A stretch of DNA of 64,000 bases from Acidihalobacter yilgarnensis. GTDB lineage: Bacteria; Pseudomonadota; Gammaproteobacteria; DSM-5130; Acidihalobacteraceae. The DNA lies in the NCBI RefSeq assembly GCF_001753245.1, contig NZ_CP017415.1, positions 496,001 to 560,000 of the forward strand. Reading direction: 5' to 3'. A program made the translations under genes and the position numbers. Numbering within the stretch: position 1 is the first letter of the stretch; each line of letters opens with the position of its first letter. This document shows positions 28,613 to 36,285 of this stretch, in pieces. Under the pieces are notes generated by a model that saw only the letters and a program-made list of their open reading frames with translations, did no database searches and had not been told where the DNA came from.

Positions 28613-28955
28613 GTCCGCGAAATAAGCAGTCATGTGGTGCCTTGGTGCCAATGTGCATCCCGTTTTCCGGTCCTAAAGCCGATTGGTAAGCGAACCATCA
28701 GGCAGCGACTCGGGGCAAGTGGTGACCGAAAACCGGTGAGAGGGGATTCTCCACGGTGGGATATATGCATTCGTTATCGGACGGCGGCCACGGTAATCGG
28801 CTTGGTGAAGTGACGGGTGACGCATGCGGTTTTTTTCAGAAAGATCACTTAAGTGTTTGTATGGTAATAGACCTGTCCCGCGTGTTAGCTTTAATCCCCT
28901 AAGGGCGCCGGGGCGCAGCGCCTCGATAATTTCAACGGTATTGTAGGGAGCGGAC
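28613..28955. other. 343-base non-coding stretch upstream of the kinase-PilT operon
   Basis: No convincing gene on either strand. It must hold the promoter of the 28956-34006 operon, but I could not single out a confident -35/-10 pair. A GC-rich partial dyad near 28900-28922 (GGGCGCC with GGCGC) is the only local structure noted. Confidence 0.5.
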
Positions 28956-29420
28956 ATGGCCGAGCATGCCTGGGTAGTCCCCAAGGCGTTGAAGCAGGTG
29001 CGGATGTGGATTCACCCCGAAGGACAGGTGTTGGCGGGTATCTATCTGGTCGCTACCCATCCGGGAGAGTTGCCCGCGGAACTGCCGATTGATCTGCTCA
29101 ATCAGCACACACCTTTTCTGGCCTGTCAGTGTCACGGTGGCGAGTTGCGCTTCTACAACAAGAATGCGCTGGTGCGCATGGAATACGAATCCCAGGCCGA
29201 GTGTGCAATGGCGACGGACGTGACTTTGCGTGGCGAGTTCGGGTTGATGGATGGCTCGGTCTTCGTGGGCGACATTCGAGAAAATCTACCGCCGGAGCGC
29301 CGGCGTTTGTTGGATTACCTCAACGTTCATATGGAACGATTTATTCGTGTTTTTCTGGGAGAGGATACGGTGGTGTTGATCAACAAGGCATACATCGTCC
29401 GTGCCATCCCGAGAGATTGA
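28956..29420 (+). CDS. protein of unknown function with an internal tandem duplication
   Basis: 154 residues, no signal peptide or membrane helix. I do not recognise the family with certainty. Two halves resemble each other: about 18-75 (EGQVLAGIYL, LLNQHTPFLAC, ELRFYNKNALVRM) and about 93-150 (DGSVFVGDIR, LLDYLNVHMERFIRV, TVVLINKAYIVRA). Each half looks like a small beta-rich domain with a conserved [YI]NK-x2-[LI]V ending. It is first in an operon with a HEAT-repeat kinase (15-base gap) and two PilT ATPases. A role as adaptor or kinase substrate in pilus control is inference. Confidence 0.7.
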   Translation: MAEHAWVVPKALKQVRMWIHPEGQVLAGIYLVATHPGELPAELPIDLLNQHTPFLACQCHGGELRFYNKNALVRMEYESQAECAMATDVTLRGEFGLMDGSVFVGDIRENLPPERRRLLDYLNVHMERFIRVFLGEDTVVLINKAYIVRAIPRD

Positions 29421-29435
29421 ATTGGCGATGGTGAT

Positions 29436-31820
29436 ATGAGCCTGTTTCGTGACTTTCGGACCGAGCGCCGCATTGCCCAGATGTTGGCCATTAAACAGAC
29501 CAGCTCGGTGGAGGGGGTTCAGGCGCTGCAGAAGCTGCGTGAGTGTGCAGGAGAGGCGATTCCCCGCTTGGTCCGATTGCTGGCATCCGGGGACGGCGTC
29601 AACAAGGCACAGCTTGTTCAAATACTGACGAGGCTTCTGGACGACGATACCCTCCCGCACTTCCATCGGGTACTGGCAGCAGGCGATCCACGCTTGGCTC
29701 AGGCAGCGGTGGAGATTCTGCGCGGGGGGCGTGGTTACGACCCCAATCATCTGCTGGACTTTCTAGCTGACCCCGCAGTACCCAAGGCGGCCTTGCTCGA
29801 CATACTTTCGGCCCAGGGCAAATTGCTCGATGCGGCCGGCATACTGCGCCAGATCAGTTACCTCGATCCCAGTGAACGCAATGTTGCATTTCGATTGCTC
29901 TCGGAAATAGCGGAGCCATCGCTGATCCCTGAATTGGTGAGTCGTGCCAATGCCAAGGATTTGCAGATACGGCAGGGTGTGGCTCGGGTATTGGGCCGTT
30001 TCGATCACCCCATGGCACATGAGGCGTTGCGCCATTTGTTGGACGACCCGGGCAAGACTGTGCGACAGCTCGCGCTTGAGGCTTTGGCCACTCATCCCGG
30101 AGCATTGGATATCGAAACGCTGTTCCGGCTGTTGCGTGACAGCGACCTCTCCATCCAGGGTCGGGCGGTGGACGCGATCATTCAGATGCACGATCCGGAA
30201 ACACTGACGTATCTGATCGACGTGCTACGCGACGAATCGGAGTATGTCCGGCGGGCGGGCGTGGAAATTCTCAACGAGACCGGCGATACCACCTCGATCA
30301 AAACGCTGCTCAGAGCCATCCGCGACGACGACTGGTGGGTACGCGCGCGCGCGGCGGACGCGCTGGCCCGGATCGGTGGTAGCCGGGTCATTCAGGCGGT
30401 CGTGTTACTACTGCGCGACGAGGATGAATTCATCCGCCGTGCGGCTGTGGAAATCATGAATTCGATCAAGGACGAGGCTTCGTTTCGGCACTTGATCGAT
30501 GCGTTGGCTGATTCCGACTGGTGGGTCCGCGAGCGTGCCGTGGATGCGCTGGCTAAATTGGGTAACAAGGCCGCTGTTCCGGCGTTGCTGCCGTTGTTGG
30601 AGCGAGACGATGCGACGGCAGTCGCAGTACTGCGGGCATTGATGCGACTGGGTGGGCCGGAGCAGATCGGCGTCGTGTCCGCACTGCTCAATCGCCCGGA
30701 ACCGTCGGTGCGCAGCGAGGCGATGCTGGTGTTGGTCGAACTGGCCGATGCTGAGCGCGCCACGGCGATCCACGGTCTGCTGGACAAGGCTGCACGCGCC
30801 GCACCGGAGGACGAAGTGCGCGACCTCGCGCGCGACTGCGCGACTCGCTTGGGCGAGCGTTTTGCTGCACCCGGCGCGGCGGCAGAGTCCTATGCCCGTA
30901 TACCGGCCGGCGACGAGGCGGATGCGGACGAATCTGAATCCGAGGTGCCGGTAATCGACGGTCCCCCGATCAAGCTCAAATTGCTGCGTGCCGGGGAATT
31001 GTTGGGGGAGCGCTATCGTCACATACGCCGGATCGGGCGCGGCGCATTCGGGACGGTTACGCTGGCCGAGGATTTGGTCCGGGGCGAGGAGGTCATACTC
31101 AAATTTTTACATCCCCAGATGGCGGTGGACGACAACATGGTGCGACGCTTTCAACGCGAACACCATTTTGCCAAGCGTATCGAACACCGTAATGTCATCC
31201 GCATTTACGATTTTTTCATGCTGGGTGGACTGTATGTGATCAGCATGGAGTACTTCCCGTCAACGGCGCTGTCCGCGGAGGTTAAGGCACATGTGCCTCT
31301 GAGTCTTGAGCGTGGCCTGCATATCGCGCATGAAGTGGCCGCCGGGATGACTGCCGCCCACGCCATCGGTATCGTCCATCGCGACCTCAAGCCAGGCAAT
31401 ATTCTCACCAACGAACACAATCTGGTGAAAATTGTGGATTTTGGCGTGGCTGCGGCAGTGGATAGCGCCGATACGCGCCTGACGCGTACCGGCCTGTTGG
31501 TGGGTACGCCTCGCTACATGGCGCCCGAGCAGGTACTCGGCAAATCCATAGACGCCCGTACGGATGTCTATAGTCTCGGCGTTATCCTGTACGAGATGCT
31601 TGCCGGTGCCTCGCCTTATAGCGGCGAGGACAACGTCGCGGTGATGTATCAACACGTGCAGGGTGGCGCCACCCCCCTGCACGAGCGTAACCCGGATATT
31701 TCTCGTACCCTCAGCGCCTTCGTTACGCGCATGATGGCCGTTGAACCGGACAAGCGTTTCCGCAGCATGTCCGAAGTCAGGCGCACGCTGGAACCCTTCA
31801 TGCACGATCATCGGCTGTGA
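29436..31820 (+). CDS. HEAT-repeat protein fused to a Ser/Thr protein kinase
   Basis: 794 residues. Residues about 1-480 are tandem HEAT/PBS-lyase-like helical repeats (units such as DDDWWVRARAADALARIGG, DSDWWVRERAVDALAKLGN). A short acidic linker (about 485-505) leads to a Hanks-type kinase domain (about 526-794): glycine loop IGRGAFGTV, lysine in VILKFL, catalytic HRDLKPGN, DFGVA, GTPRYMAPEQ and DVYSLGVILYEML. All catalytic residues are present. No membrane helix, so it is cytosolic, unlike PknB-type kinases. The HEAT solenoid probably binds a protein partner. Nineteen bases before pilT; control of pilus retraction is inferred from this linkage. Confidence 0.88.
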   Translation: MSLFRDFRTERRIAQMLAIKQTSSVEGVQALQKLRECAGEAIPRLVRLLASGDGVNKAQLVQILTRLLDDDTLPHFHRVLAAGDPRLAQAAVEILRGGRGYDPNHLLDFLADPAVPKAALLDILSAQGKLLDAAGILRQISYLDPSERNVAFRLLSEIAEPSLIPELVSRANAKDLQIRQGVARVLGRFDHPMAHEALRHLLDDPGKTVRQLALEALATHPGALDIETLFRLLRDSDLSIQGRAVDAIIQMHDPETLTYLIDVLRDESEYVRRAGVEILNETGDTTSIKTLLRAIRDDDWWVRARAADALARIGGSRVIQAVVLLLRDEDEFIRRAAVEIMNSIKDEASFRHLIDALADSDWWVRERAVDALAKLGNKAAVPALLPLLERDDATAVAVLRALMRLGGPEQIGVVSALLNRPEPSVRSEAMLVLVELADAERATAIHGLLDKAARAAPEDEVRDLARDCATRLGERFAAPGAAAESYARIPAGDEADADESESEVPVIDGPPIKLKLLRAGELLGERYRHIRRIGRGAFGTVTLAEDLVRGEEVILKFLHPQMAVDDNMVRRFQREHHFAKRIEHRNVIRIYDFFMLGGLYVISMEYFPSTALSAEVKAHVPLSLERGLHIAHEVAAGMTAAHAIGIVHRDLKPGNILTNEHNLVKIVDFGVAAAVDSADTRLTRTGLLVGTPRYMAPEQVLGKSIDARTDVYSLGVILYEMLAGASPYSGEDNVAVMYQHVQGGATPLHERNPDISRTLSAFVTRMMAVEPDKRFRSMSEVRRTLEPFMHDHRL

Positions 31821-31838
31821 GGCCGGCGAGGTGGCCGC

Positions 31839-32939
31839 ATGGCACGTATTGATGCATTTCTGAAACTCGGGCGAGAGCAAGGGTGTTCGGATGTGCATCT
31901 GGCCGTGGGGGCGCCACCGCTGCTGCGGATGAACGGTGAAATCATGCCCATCCGCTTCAGGGAATTGGGCGATCGAGAATTGCTCGGGTACATCTTCGAA
32001 ATTCTGAGCGAGAACCTCAAGACACGATACCGTTTGGGTGAGGACCTGGATTTTTCATATATGTCGGAGGGTGTGGGCCGCTTTCGCGCCAACGTCTTTC
32101 GCAAGGTGAACGGTATCGGCGCCACGTTCCGCTATATCCCGTCGCATGTGCCCAGCCTAAACGATCTGGGGTTGCCCCCAGTCGTGAATCGTTTGGCCGA
32201 ACATCGCCAGGGCATGGTGTTGGTGACCGGCTCTACGGGAACGGGAAAATCCACCACATTGGCGGCTATGCTCGACCTGATCAATGGGCAGGATGCCCTC
32301 AACGTGATCACGCTTGAGGATCCGATCGAGTTCATTCATACCAGCCGGCGGGCCCAAATCGTACAGCGCGAGATCGGTACCCATGTGCCGGGATTTATCG
32401 AGGGACTGCGCTCGGCCCTGCGCGAGGACCCCGACGTGATTCTCGTCGGTGAGCTACGCGATCCGGAATCGATCATGATGGCCATGGTAGCGGCTGAAAC
32501 CGGTCATCTCGTGCTGGCGACACTACACACCACCACAGCGGTCAAGACCATCGACCGTATCATCGATGCCTTGCCTATGGAGCAGCGCGAGCAGGGCAAG
32601 AGTTTTCTCGCAAACAATCTACGGGGCGTCATATCGCAAGTATTGGTGCGCTCGGCAGAGGGTGGCGGTCGCCGCGTGGTGGTGGAATCACTGGCCATGA
32701 CACCCGCCGTCGGACAGATGTTGCTCAGCGACAAAACCCATCAGATTCCGTCCGTCATGCAGACTGGACGTGAGGCAGGCATGCAGCTCCTCGATCAGGC
32801 CTTGCTCGATGGTATTCAACGCAAATTGATCGATCCGGACGATGCCTATCTCTACGCGCAGGACAAGAAGGCCTTCCAACGATTTGTGACCGATGCCTCG
32901 TTGCTACCGCGAGTCGGCCTGGCGGGAGGGGGGATGTGA
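31839..32939 (+). CDS. type IV pilus retraction ATPase, PilT/PilU type (first paralogue)
   Basis: 366 residues. N-terminal PAS-like domain (SDVHLAVGAPPLLRMNGEI), then a GspE/PilT ATPase with Walker A GSTGTGKSTT (about 131-140), Asp box TLEDPIEFIH, Walker B region DPDVILVGELRD and His box GHLVLATLHT. It powers pilus retraction as a hexamer on the inner face of the membrane. No pilin or assembly genes are in the window. It is coupled to the kinase gene (18 bases) and to the second paralogue by a 4-base overlap. Whether it is the PilT or PilU member cannot be decided by eye. Confidence 0.9.
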   Translation: MARIDAFLKLGREQGCSDVHLAVGAPPLLRMNGEIMPIRFRELGDRELLGYIFEILSENLKTRYRLGEDLDFSYMSEGVGRFRANVFRKVNGIGATFRYIPSHVPSLNDLGLPPVVNRLAEHRQGMVLVTGSTGTGKSTTLAAMLDLINGQDALNVITLEDPIEFIHTSRRAQIVQREIGTHVPGFIEGLRSALREDPDVILVGELRDPESIMMAMVAAETGHLVLATLHTTTAVKTIDRIIDALPMEQREQGKSFLANNLRGVISQVLVRSAEGGGRRVVVESLAMTPAVGQMLLSDKTHQIPSVMQTGREAGMQLLDQALLDGIQRKLIDPDDAYLYAQDKKAFQRFVTDASLLPRVGLAGGGM

Positions 32940-34006
32940 GCCGCGTCGACCGCTGGCTGAGCGAGTTACTCGAGCGCGGCGGCTCCGATATGCACCTGAT
33001 CGCGAGCCAATGTCCGAGAATGCGTCTGGATGGCCAGCTTGAGATGGTGGCCGACAGCCCGCTGGCGAGCGATGAAGTCGAGACCATGGCGGGTGAATTG
33101 CTCGGCGAGCAGGCGCGCGCGCGCTTCGAACGTGACGATGGTGTCGATTTCGCCTATCAGATGGGGGATACGGCCCGTTTTCGCGTCAATCTCTTTCGGC
33201 ATCTGGGCGGCCTTGGGCTGGTCATGCGCGCTATTCCACAGGCTCCGCAGTCTCTGGAGGCGCTGAAGTTGCCGACCGTACTGCGCAGTCTTTGTCAGCA
33301 TAAACAGGGACTGGTCTTGGTCACCGGCAAGACCGGTTCCGGCAAGTCGACCACGCTTGCCGCCATGGTCGATTTCATTAACACCACGCGCCGCAGCCAC
33401 ATCCTCACCATCGAGGACCCCATCGAATTCATGCATCAGCGTAAGCGCAGCCTGATCAGCCAGCGCGAAATCGGTGAGCATACGCCCAGCTTTGCCGCGG
33501 CGCTGCGTTCGGCGCTGCGCGAGGATCCCGATGTGATTCTGGTCGGTGAACTACGCGATCACGAAACCATCGCACTTGCAGTGACGGCTGCGGAAACTGG
33601 GATCCTGGTGCTCGGGACTTTGCATACCCGTCGCGCCGATCTGACGGTTGACCGCCTGATCAACGTATTCCCGGCCGGTAAGCAATCGCAGGTACGTATC
33701 ATGCTGTCGACCTCGTTGCGCGGGGTGGTCGCTCAGCAGCTTCTGCGCCGCGCCGACGATCAAGGACGGGTCGCCGCGACGGAAGTTTTGGTGAATACCT
33801 CGGCGGTTTCGAGCTTGATCCGCGATGGCAAGGTTGGACAGCTGGAGACGGCGATGCAGAGTGGGGCGCTGATGGGCATGCAGACCATGGATGGGGATCT
33901 GCGCCGTTTGCTAGATGCCGGCATGATCAGTGGTCATGAGGCTTACGCGCATAGCACCCACAAGGAAGTATTCCGCGCCTATCTGGGTGCCGGTGAGCCG
34001 CTCTAG
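32936..34006 (+). CDS. type IV pilus retraction ATPase, PilT/PilU type (second paralogue)
   Basis: 356 residues starting at GTG 32936, overlapping the previous stop as GTGA. The same ATPase core: Walker A GKTGSGKSTT, Asp box TIEDPIEFMH, DPDVILVGELRD, and a His-box region reading TGILVLGTLHTRR. The N-terminal domain (SDMHLIASQCPRMRLDGQL) is present. It differs from the first copy across the C-terminal third. Paired PilT/PilU motors retract pili together in several bacteria; pairing them with a kinase is the uncommon feature here. Confidence 0.88.
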   Translation: MSRVDRWLSELLERGGSDMHLIASQCPRMRLDGQLEMVADSPLASDEVETMAGELLGEQARARFERDDGVDFAYQMGDTARFRVNLFRHLGGLGLVMRAIPQAPQSLEALKLPTVLRSLCQHKQGLVLVTGKTGSGKSTTLAAMVDFINTTRRSHILTIEDPIEFMHQRKRSLISQREIGEHTPSFAAALRSALREDPDVILVGELRDHETIALAVTAAETGILVLGTLHTRRADLTVDRLINVFPAGKQSQVRIMLSTSLRGVVAQQLLRRADDQGRVAATEVLVNTSAVSSLIRDGKVGQLETAMQSGALMGMQTMDGDLRRLLDAGMISGHEAYAHSTHKEVFRAYLGAGEPL

Positions 34007-34068
34007 GCAGGAAGACGGGTGCGTGGTTTTTTGTCACGCCCAAATTTTGACTCTGACCCCGGGCCCTG

Positions 34069-34806
34069 TCAGATGTTGACGTACATCCAGCCTTGGCGCA
34101 GTCGTCGCACCACCTCTTCTACGGCAGAGGGGGCGACACGCACGTGCCGAATCAGGTCAACCGGTACGCCGGCTGCCTCAAGATTGTGCATGGTGATGCC
34201 GCAGGCGACGAAGTGAAGATTGGGATACTTGCGCATCATTGCCCGGATACGCGCGGCGTAGTTCGAATTATCGTTGGCCTCCAGTAGCTTCAGGCCGCCG
34301 GCATTGGCCACCACTTCGACCTCGATGCCCTGATTGCCACCCTTGTTCAATAGGTAGCTGGCCTGTTGCAACGTGCCCGCGAATTTGAGTGGATTATCGG
34401 TGGCGACATGCAGGAGTACGCGAGGGGGTTCCCCGGGTAGCGCGTCGCCGGTATCGATCTGGATGGCGCCGAGTGCGGCGAGGTGATCCGTTAGCGAGGC
34501 GTCCTCGCGTGAGTGGACCAGCCACCCACCGGCGAAGCTGAGTAGCATCAATGCGAGTACCGTGCAGCAGGCCGCCAGCGAGCGACGCTGACCGAATCCG
34601 CGTCCGCTGGCGCTGGCCTGGGGTGCCGGAGGTGGAACGAAGTAGGCCTGCTGGACCAGATCCTTGACGCGGCGCAGCTCGCAGACCTGGTTACGCAGGT
34701 TGGCGTCTTCATACATGGCTTCGAGTAATTCGGCGCGATCATCCACATCGAGTTCATTGTCGATGTAGGCGTGCAGCCGAGGATCATCACGAAATCCGGC
34801 ATTCAT
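34069..34806 (-). CDS. anti-sigma factor with periplasmic DsrE-like domain
   Basis: 245 residues from ATG 34806 (GTG 34809 one codon earlier). Residues about 8-57 resemble the N-terminal helices of anti-sigma factors (LHAYIDNELDVDDRAELLEA) but lack the usual HxxxCxxC zinc site. One membrane helix (about 77-98), then an outer domain (about 128-245) that aligns along its length with the exported DsrE-like protein at 35751. Shared features are NP[LM]K, GL[KR]LL and a Cys in FVACGITMHNL against FDACHNTLENF. It is translated with the sigma gene (1-4-base overlap). It should hold the sigma factor until a periplasmic signal, perhaps thiol- or sulfur-related, is sensed. Confidence 0.72.
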   Translation of the reverse strand: MNAGFRDDPRLHAYIDNELDVDDRAELLEAMYEDANLRNQVCELRRVKDLVQQAYFVPPPAPQASASGRGFGQRRSLAACCTVLALMLLSFAGGWLVHSREDASLTDHLAALGAIQIDTGDALPGEPPRVLLHVATDNPLKFAGTLQQASYLLNKGGNQGIEVEVVANAGGLKLLEANDNSNYAARIRAMMRKYPNLHFVACGITMHNLEAAGVPVDLIRHVRVAPSAVEEVVRRLRQGWMYVNI

Positions 34807-35369
34807 CACTTCACCCTTCTCAGTGAGGCACGTGTGGACGTCTCGGGTTGCTGTTGTACGTCCGCCAGCGCGACCAACAGCGCCTGACGGGCGCGGCTGA
34901 GTCTGCTCATAACGGTACCAATCGGTATATCCAAAATTCGCGCCACTTCGGCATAGGCGAAGCCGTTGAGGTCGACGAGAGTGATGACCTCGCGCTGCCC
35001 AAGCGGAAGCGTCTTGATGGCGGCGCGCACGCGGTCAACCACCTGTTGGCGCTGATTGATCGTTTCGGGGGTGTCATCGCAGGGGAATGCCTCTTCGTTC
35101 AGAGGCTGGTCCGGTCGCTGGCGGCGTAGATGGCTGCGCCAGCAGTTGTGCAGGATCGCATAAAGCCAGCTTTGCAGGCGTTCGGCCTCGCGCAGTTGGC
35201 CAGCCTTCTGCAGGCCCTTGGAGATGGCCTCTTGAGCCAGATCGTCGGCCAACGATGGATCGCAACACCAGGCATAGGCCATGCGATAGAGGCGGGGCCG
35301 TTCCTCGGCGATCCGCTTCTTGATCTGTCCGGATAGGCTGATGAGATCAAACATCCCTGGCGTTTCCAT
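34806..35369 (-). CDS. ECF-family RNA polymerase sigma factor
   Basis: 187 residues. Region 2 (RPRLYRMAYAWCCDPSLADD, then LAQEAISKGL; about 25-90) and region 4 with its helix-turn-helix (LPLGQREVITLVDLNGFAYA and IPIGTVMSRLSRARQAL; about 120-165). Region 1.1 and region 3 are absent, as in ECF factors. First gene of a two-gene operon with its anti-sigma factor. Its own upstream region carries a motif also found before the DsrE-porin genes, suggesting autoregulation. Start ATG 35369 is taken; an in-frame ATG at 35354 is possible. Confidence 0.9.
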   Translation of the reverse strand: METPGMFDLISLSGQIKKRIAEERPRLYRMAYAWCCDPSLADDLAQEAISKGLQKAGQLREAERLQSWLYAILHNCWRSHLRRQRPDQPLNEEAFPCDDTPETINQRQQVVDRVRAAIKTLPLGQREVITLVDLNGFAYAEVARILDIPIGTVMSRLSRARQALLVALADVQQQPETSTRASLRRVK

Positions 35370-35392
35370 AGGTTTCGGCTTAACTCCAGATA

Positions 35393-35422
35393 CAAGACGC
35401 CCAGTATACCGAACTTATTCCA
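35393..35422 (-). promoter_or_regulatory. predicted ECF promoter of the sigma/anti-sigma operon
   Basis: On the minus strand: TGGAATAAGT (35422-35413), 12 bases, GCGTCTTG (35400-35393), 24 bases before the sigma start codon. The same two blocks with the same spacing occur on the plus strand at 35638-35667. The first block is placed like an ECF -35 box (GGAAT-type) and the second like a -10 box (GTC core). Confidence 0.6.
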
Positions 35423-35490
35423 ATGGGCGGTTCGGCGGGAGGCGGCCAATTGTCGCGGCTGGGTGAGGCGCACTATCGGATGATGAAATG

Positions 35491-35647
35491 TTCGACAATA
35501 ATAATATTAGAAAACAATTATTAATTATTTAATAATTTAATTCATTTGCATTGGTGGTTTTTTGTAATTTTTTTATTTTTTTAAGTACTTGAAATATAAT
35601 AAATTAATTGTAATTGTTATTTTTTGTGAAGAAATTGTGGAATAAGT
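35491..35647. other. AT-rich island between the sigma operon and the DsrE-porin operon
   Basis: In 35521-35640 I count 19 G or C in 120 bases (about 16 percent), against a clearly GC-rich surrounding. No open frame of note. Long A/T runs (for example around 35567-35582) suggest intrinsically bent DNA, an UP-element-like activator region or a target for a silencing nucleoid protein. It covers the divergent regulatory region of the module and ends at the predicted plus-strand promoter. Confidence 0.8.
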
Positions 35648-35667
35648 GTTAAGCAGCTAGCATCATG
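35638..35667 (+). promoter_or_regulatory. predicted ECF promoter of the DsrE-porin operon
   Basis: TGGAATAAGT (35638-35647), 12 bases, GCATCATG (35660-35667). Ten of ten bases match the first block and six of eight the second block of the minus-strand promoter at 35393-35422, while the 12-base spacers are unrelated. It lies 84 bases before the DsrE-like start codon, leaving a structured 5' leader. Confidence 0.6.
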
Positions 35668-35674
35668 GTTAATT

Positions 35675-35710
35675 GAGGAATTCCTCACCCGCGTGCTTCG
35701 GGCGTGCGGG
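35675..35710 (+). repeat. palindrome and hairpin in the DsrE leader
   Basis: GAGGAATTCCTC (35675-35686) is a perfect 12-bp palindrome, just downstream of the predicted promoter. It is followed by CCCGCGTGC / GCGTGCGGG (35688-35696 with 35702-35710), a 9-bp stem with two G-U pairs and a TTCGG loop. They could be an operator or mRNA-stabilising structures. No T-run follows, so it is probably not a terminator. Confidence 0.45.
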
Positions 35711-35750
35711 CCTATAAATGACAAGCATCGCTATTCAGAGGGAGATAACC

Positions 35751-36221
35751 ATGATGAGTCGATTCGTTTCCAGAGCACTTCTGGCGCTGGTGTCGCTAGG
35801 TCTTTTGGCGGCAGGTCCGGCCTCGGCCGAGATGGCGATGCCACCGATCGATCAGAAGCCCTTCGCCACCCATCACATCGTGCTGCAGATCAGCGATCCG
35901 AATCCGATGAAGCAGACGCTGGTGCTCAACGTCGCGGCCAATCTGGCCAAGTACTACGGTCCAGACAAGGTCGACCTCGAAATCGTGGCCTTCGGTCCCG
36001 GCCTGCGTTTGTTGCTCAATGACAACGTCAACAGGAAGCGCGTTGAGGCGATGGCCAAGAACTACGGCATCAAGTTCGACGCTTGCCATAACACGCTGGA
36101 GAACTTCAGCAAGCAGCTCGGCTATACGCCGAAGCTGAATCCCGAGGCGGTGCTTGTGCCGGCCGGCGCAGCGCGCATCGTTGACCTGGTGCAGCACGGC
36201 TACATTCTGATCAAGCCTTGA
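35751..36221 (+). CDS. exported DsrE/DsrF-like protein
   Basis: 156 residues from ATG 35751, chosen because GGGAG lies 8 bases upstream; an ATG at 35718 has none. A signal peptide (about 1-26, ALLALVSLGLLAAGPASA) is followed by a DsrE-like domain with HHIVLQISDPNPMKQTLVL, VDLEIVAFGPGLRLL and a lone Cys112 in FDACHNTLENF, the position of the functional Cys in many DsrE-type proteins. Members bind or carry sulfur or sense thiols; here in the periplasm. It is paralogous to the outer domain of the nearby anti-sigma factor. Followed by a porin gene after 64 bases, probably co-transcribed. Confidence 0.8.
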   Translation: MMSRFVSRALLALVSLGLLAAGPASAEMAMPPIDQKPFATHHIVLQISDPNPMKQTLVLNVAANLAKYYGPDKVDLEIVAFGPGLRLLLNDNVNRKRVEAMAKNYGIKFDACHNTLENFSKQLGYTPKLNPEAVLVPAGAARIVDLVQHGYILIKP

Positions 36222-36285
36222 ACGGTCGAGCGCAGAGATTCGGATTCTTACCATCCATAAAAAACTGAGAGCAGGGGAACTGTCT

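Noticed and set aside
34020-34056. Possible terminator after the second PilT-like gene
   Set aside because: Only a five-base stem around a T-rich loop; too weak to call.
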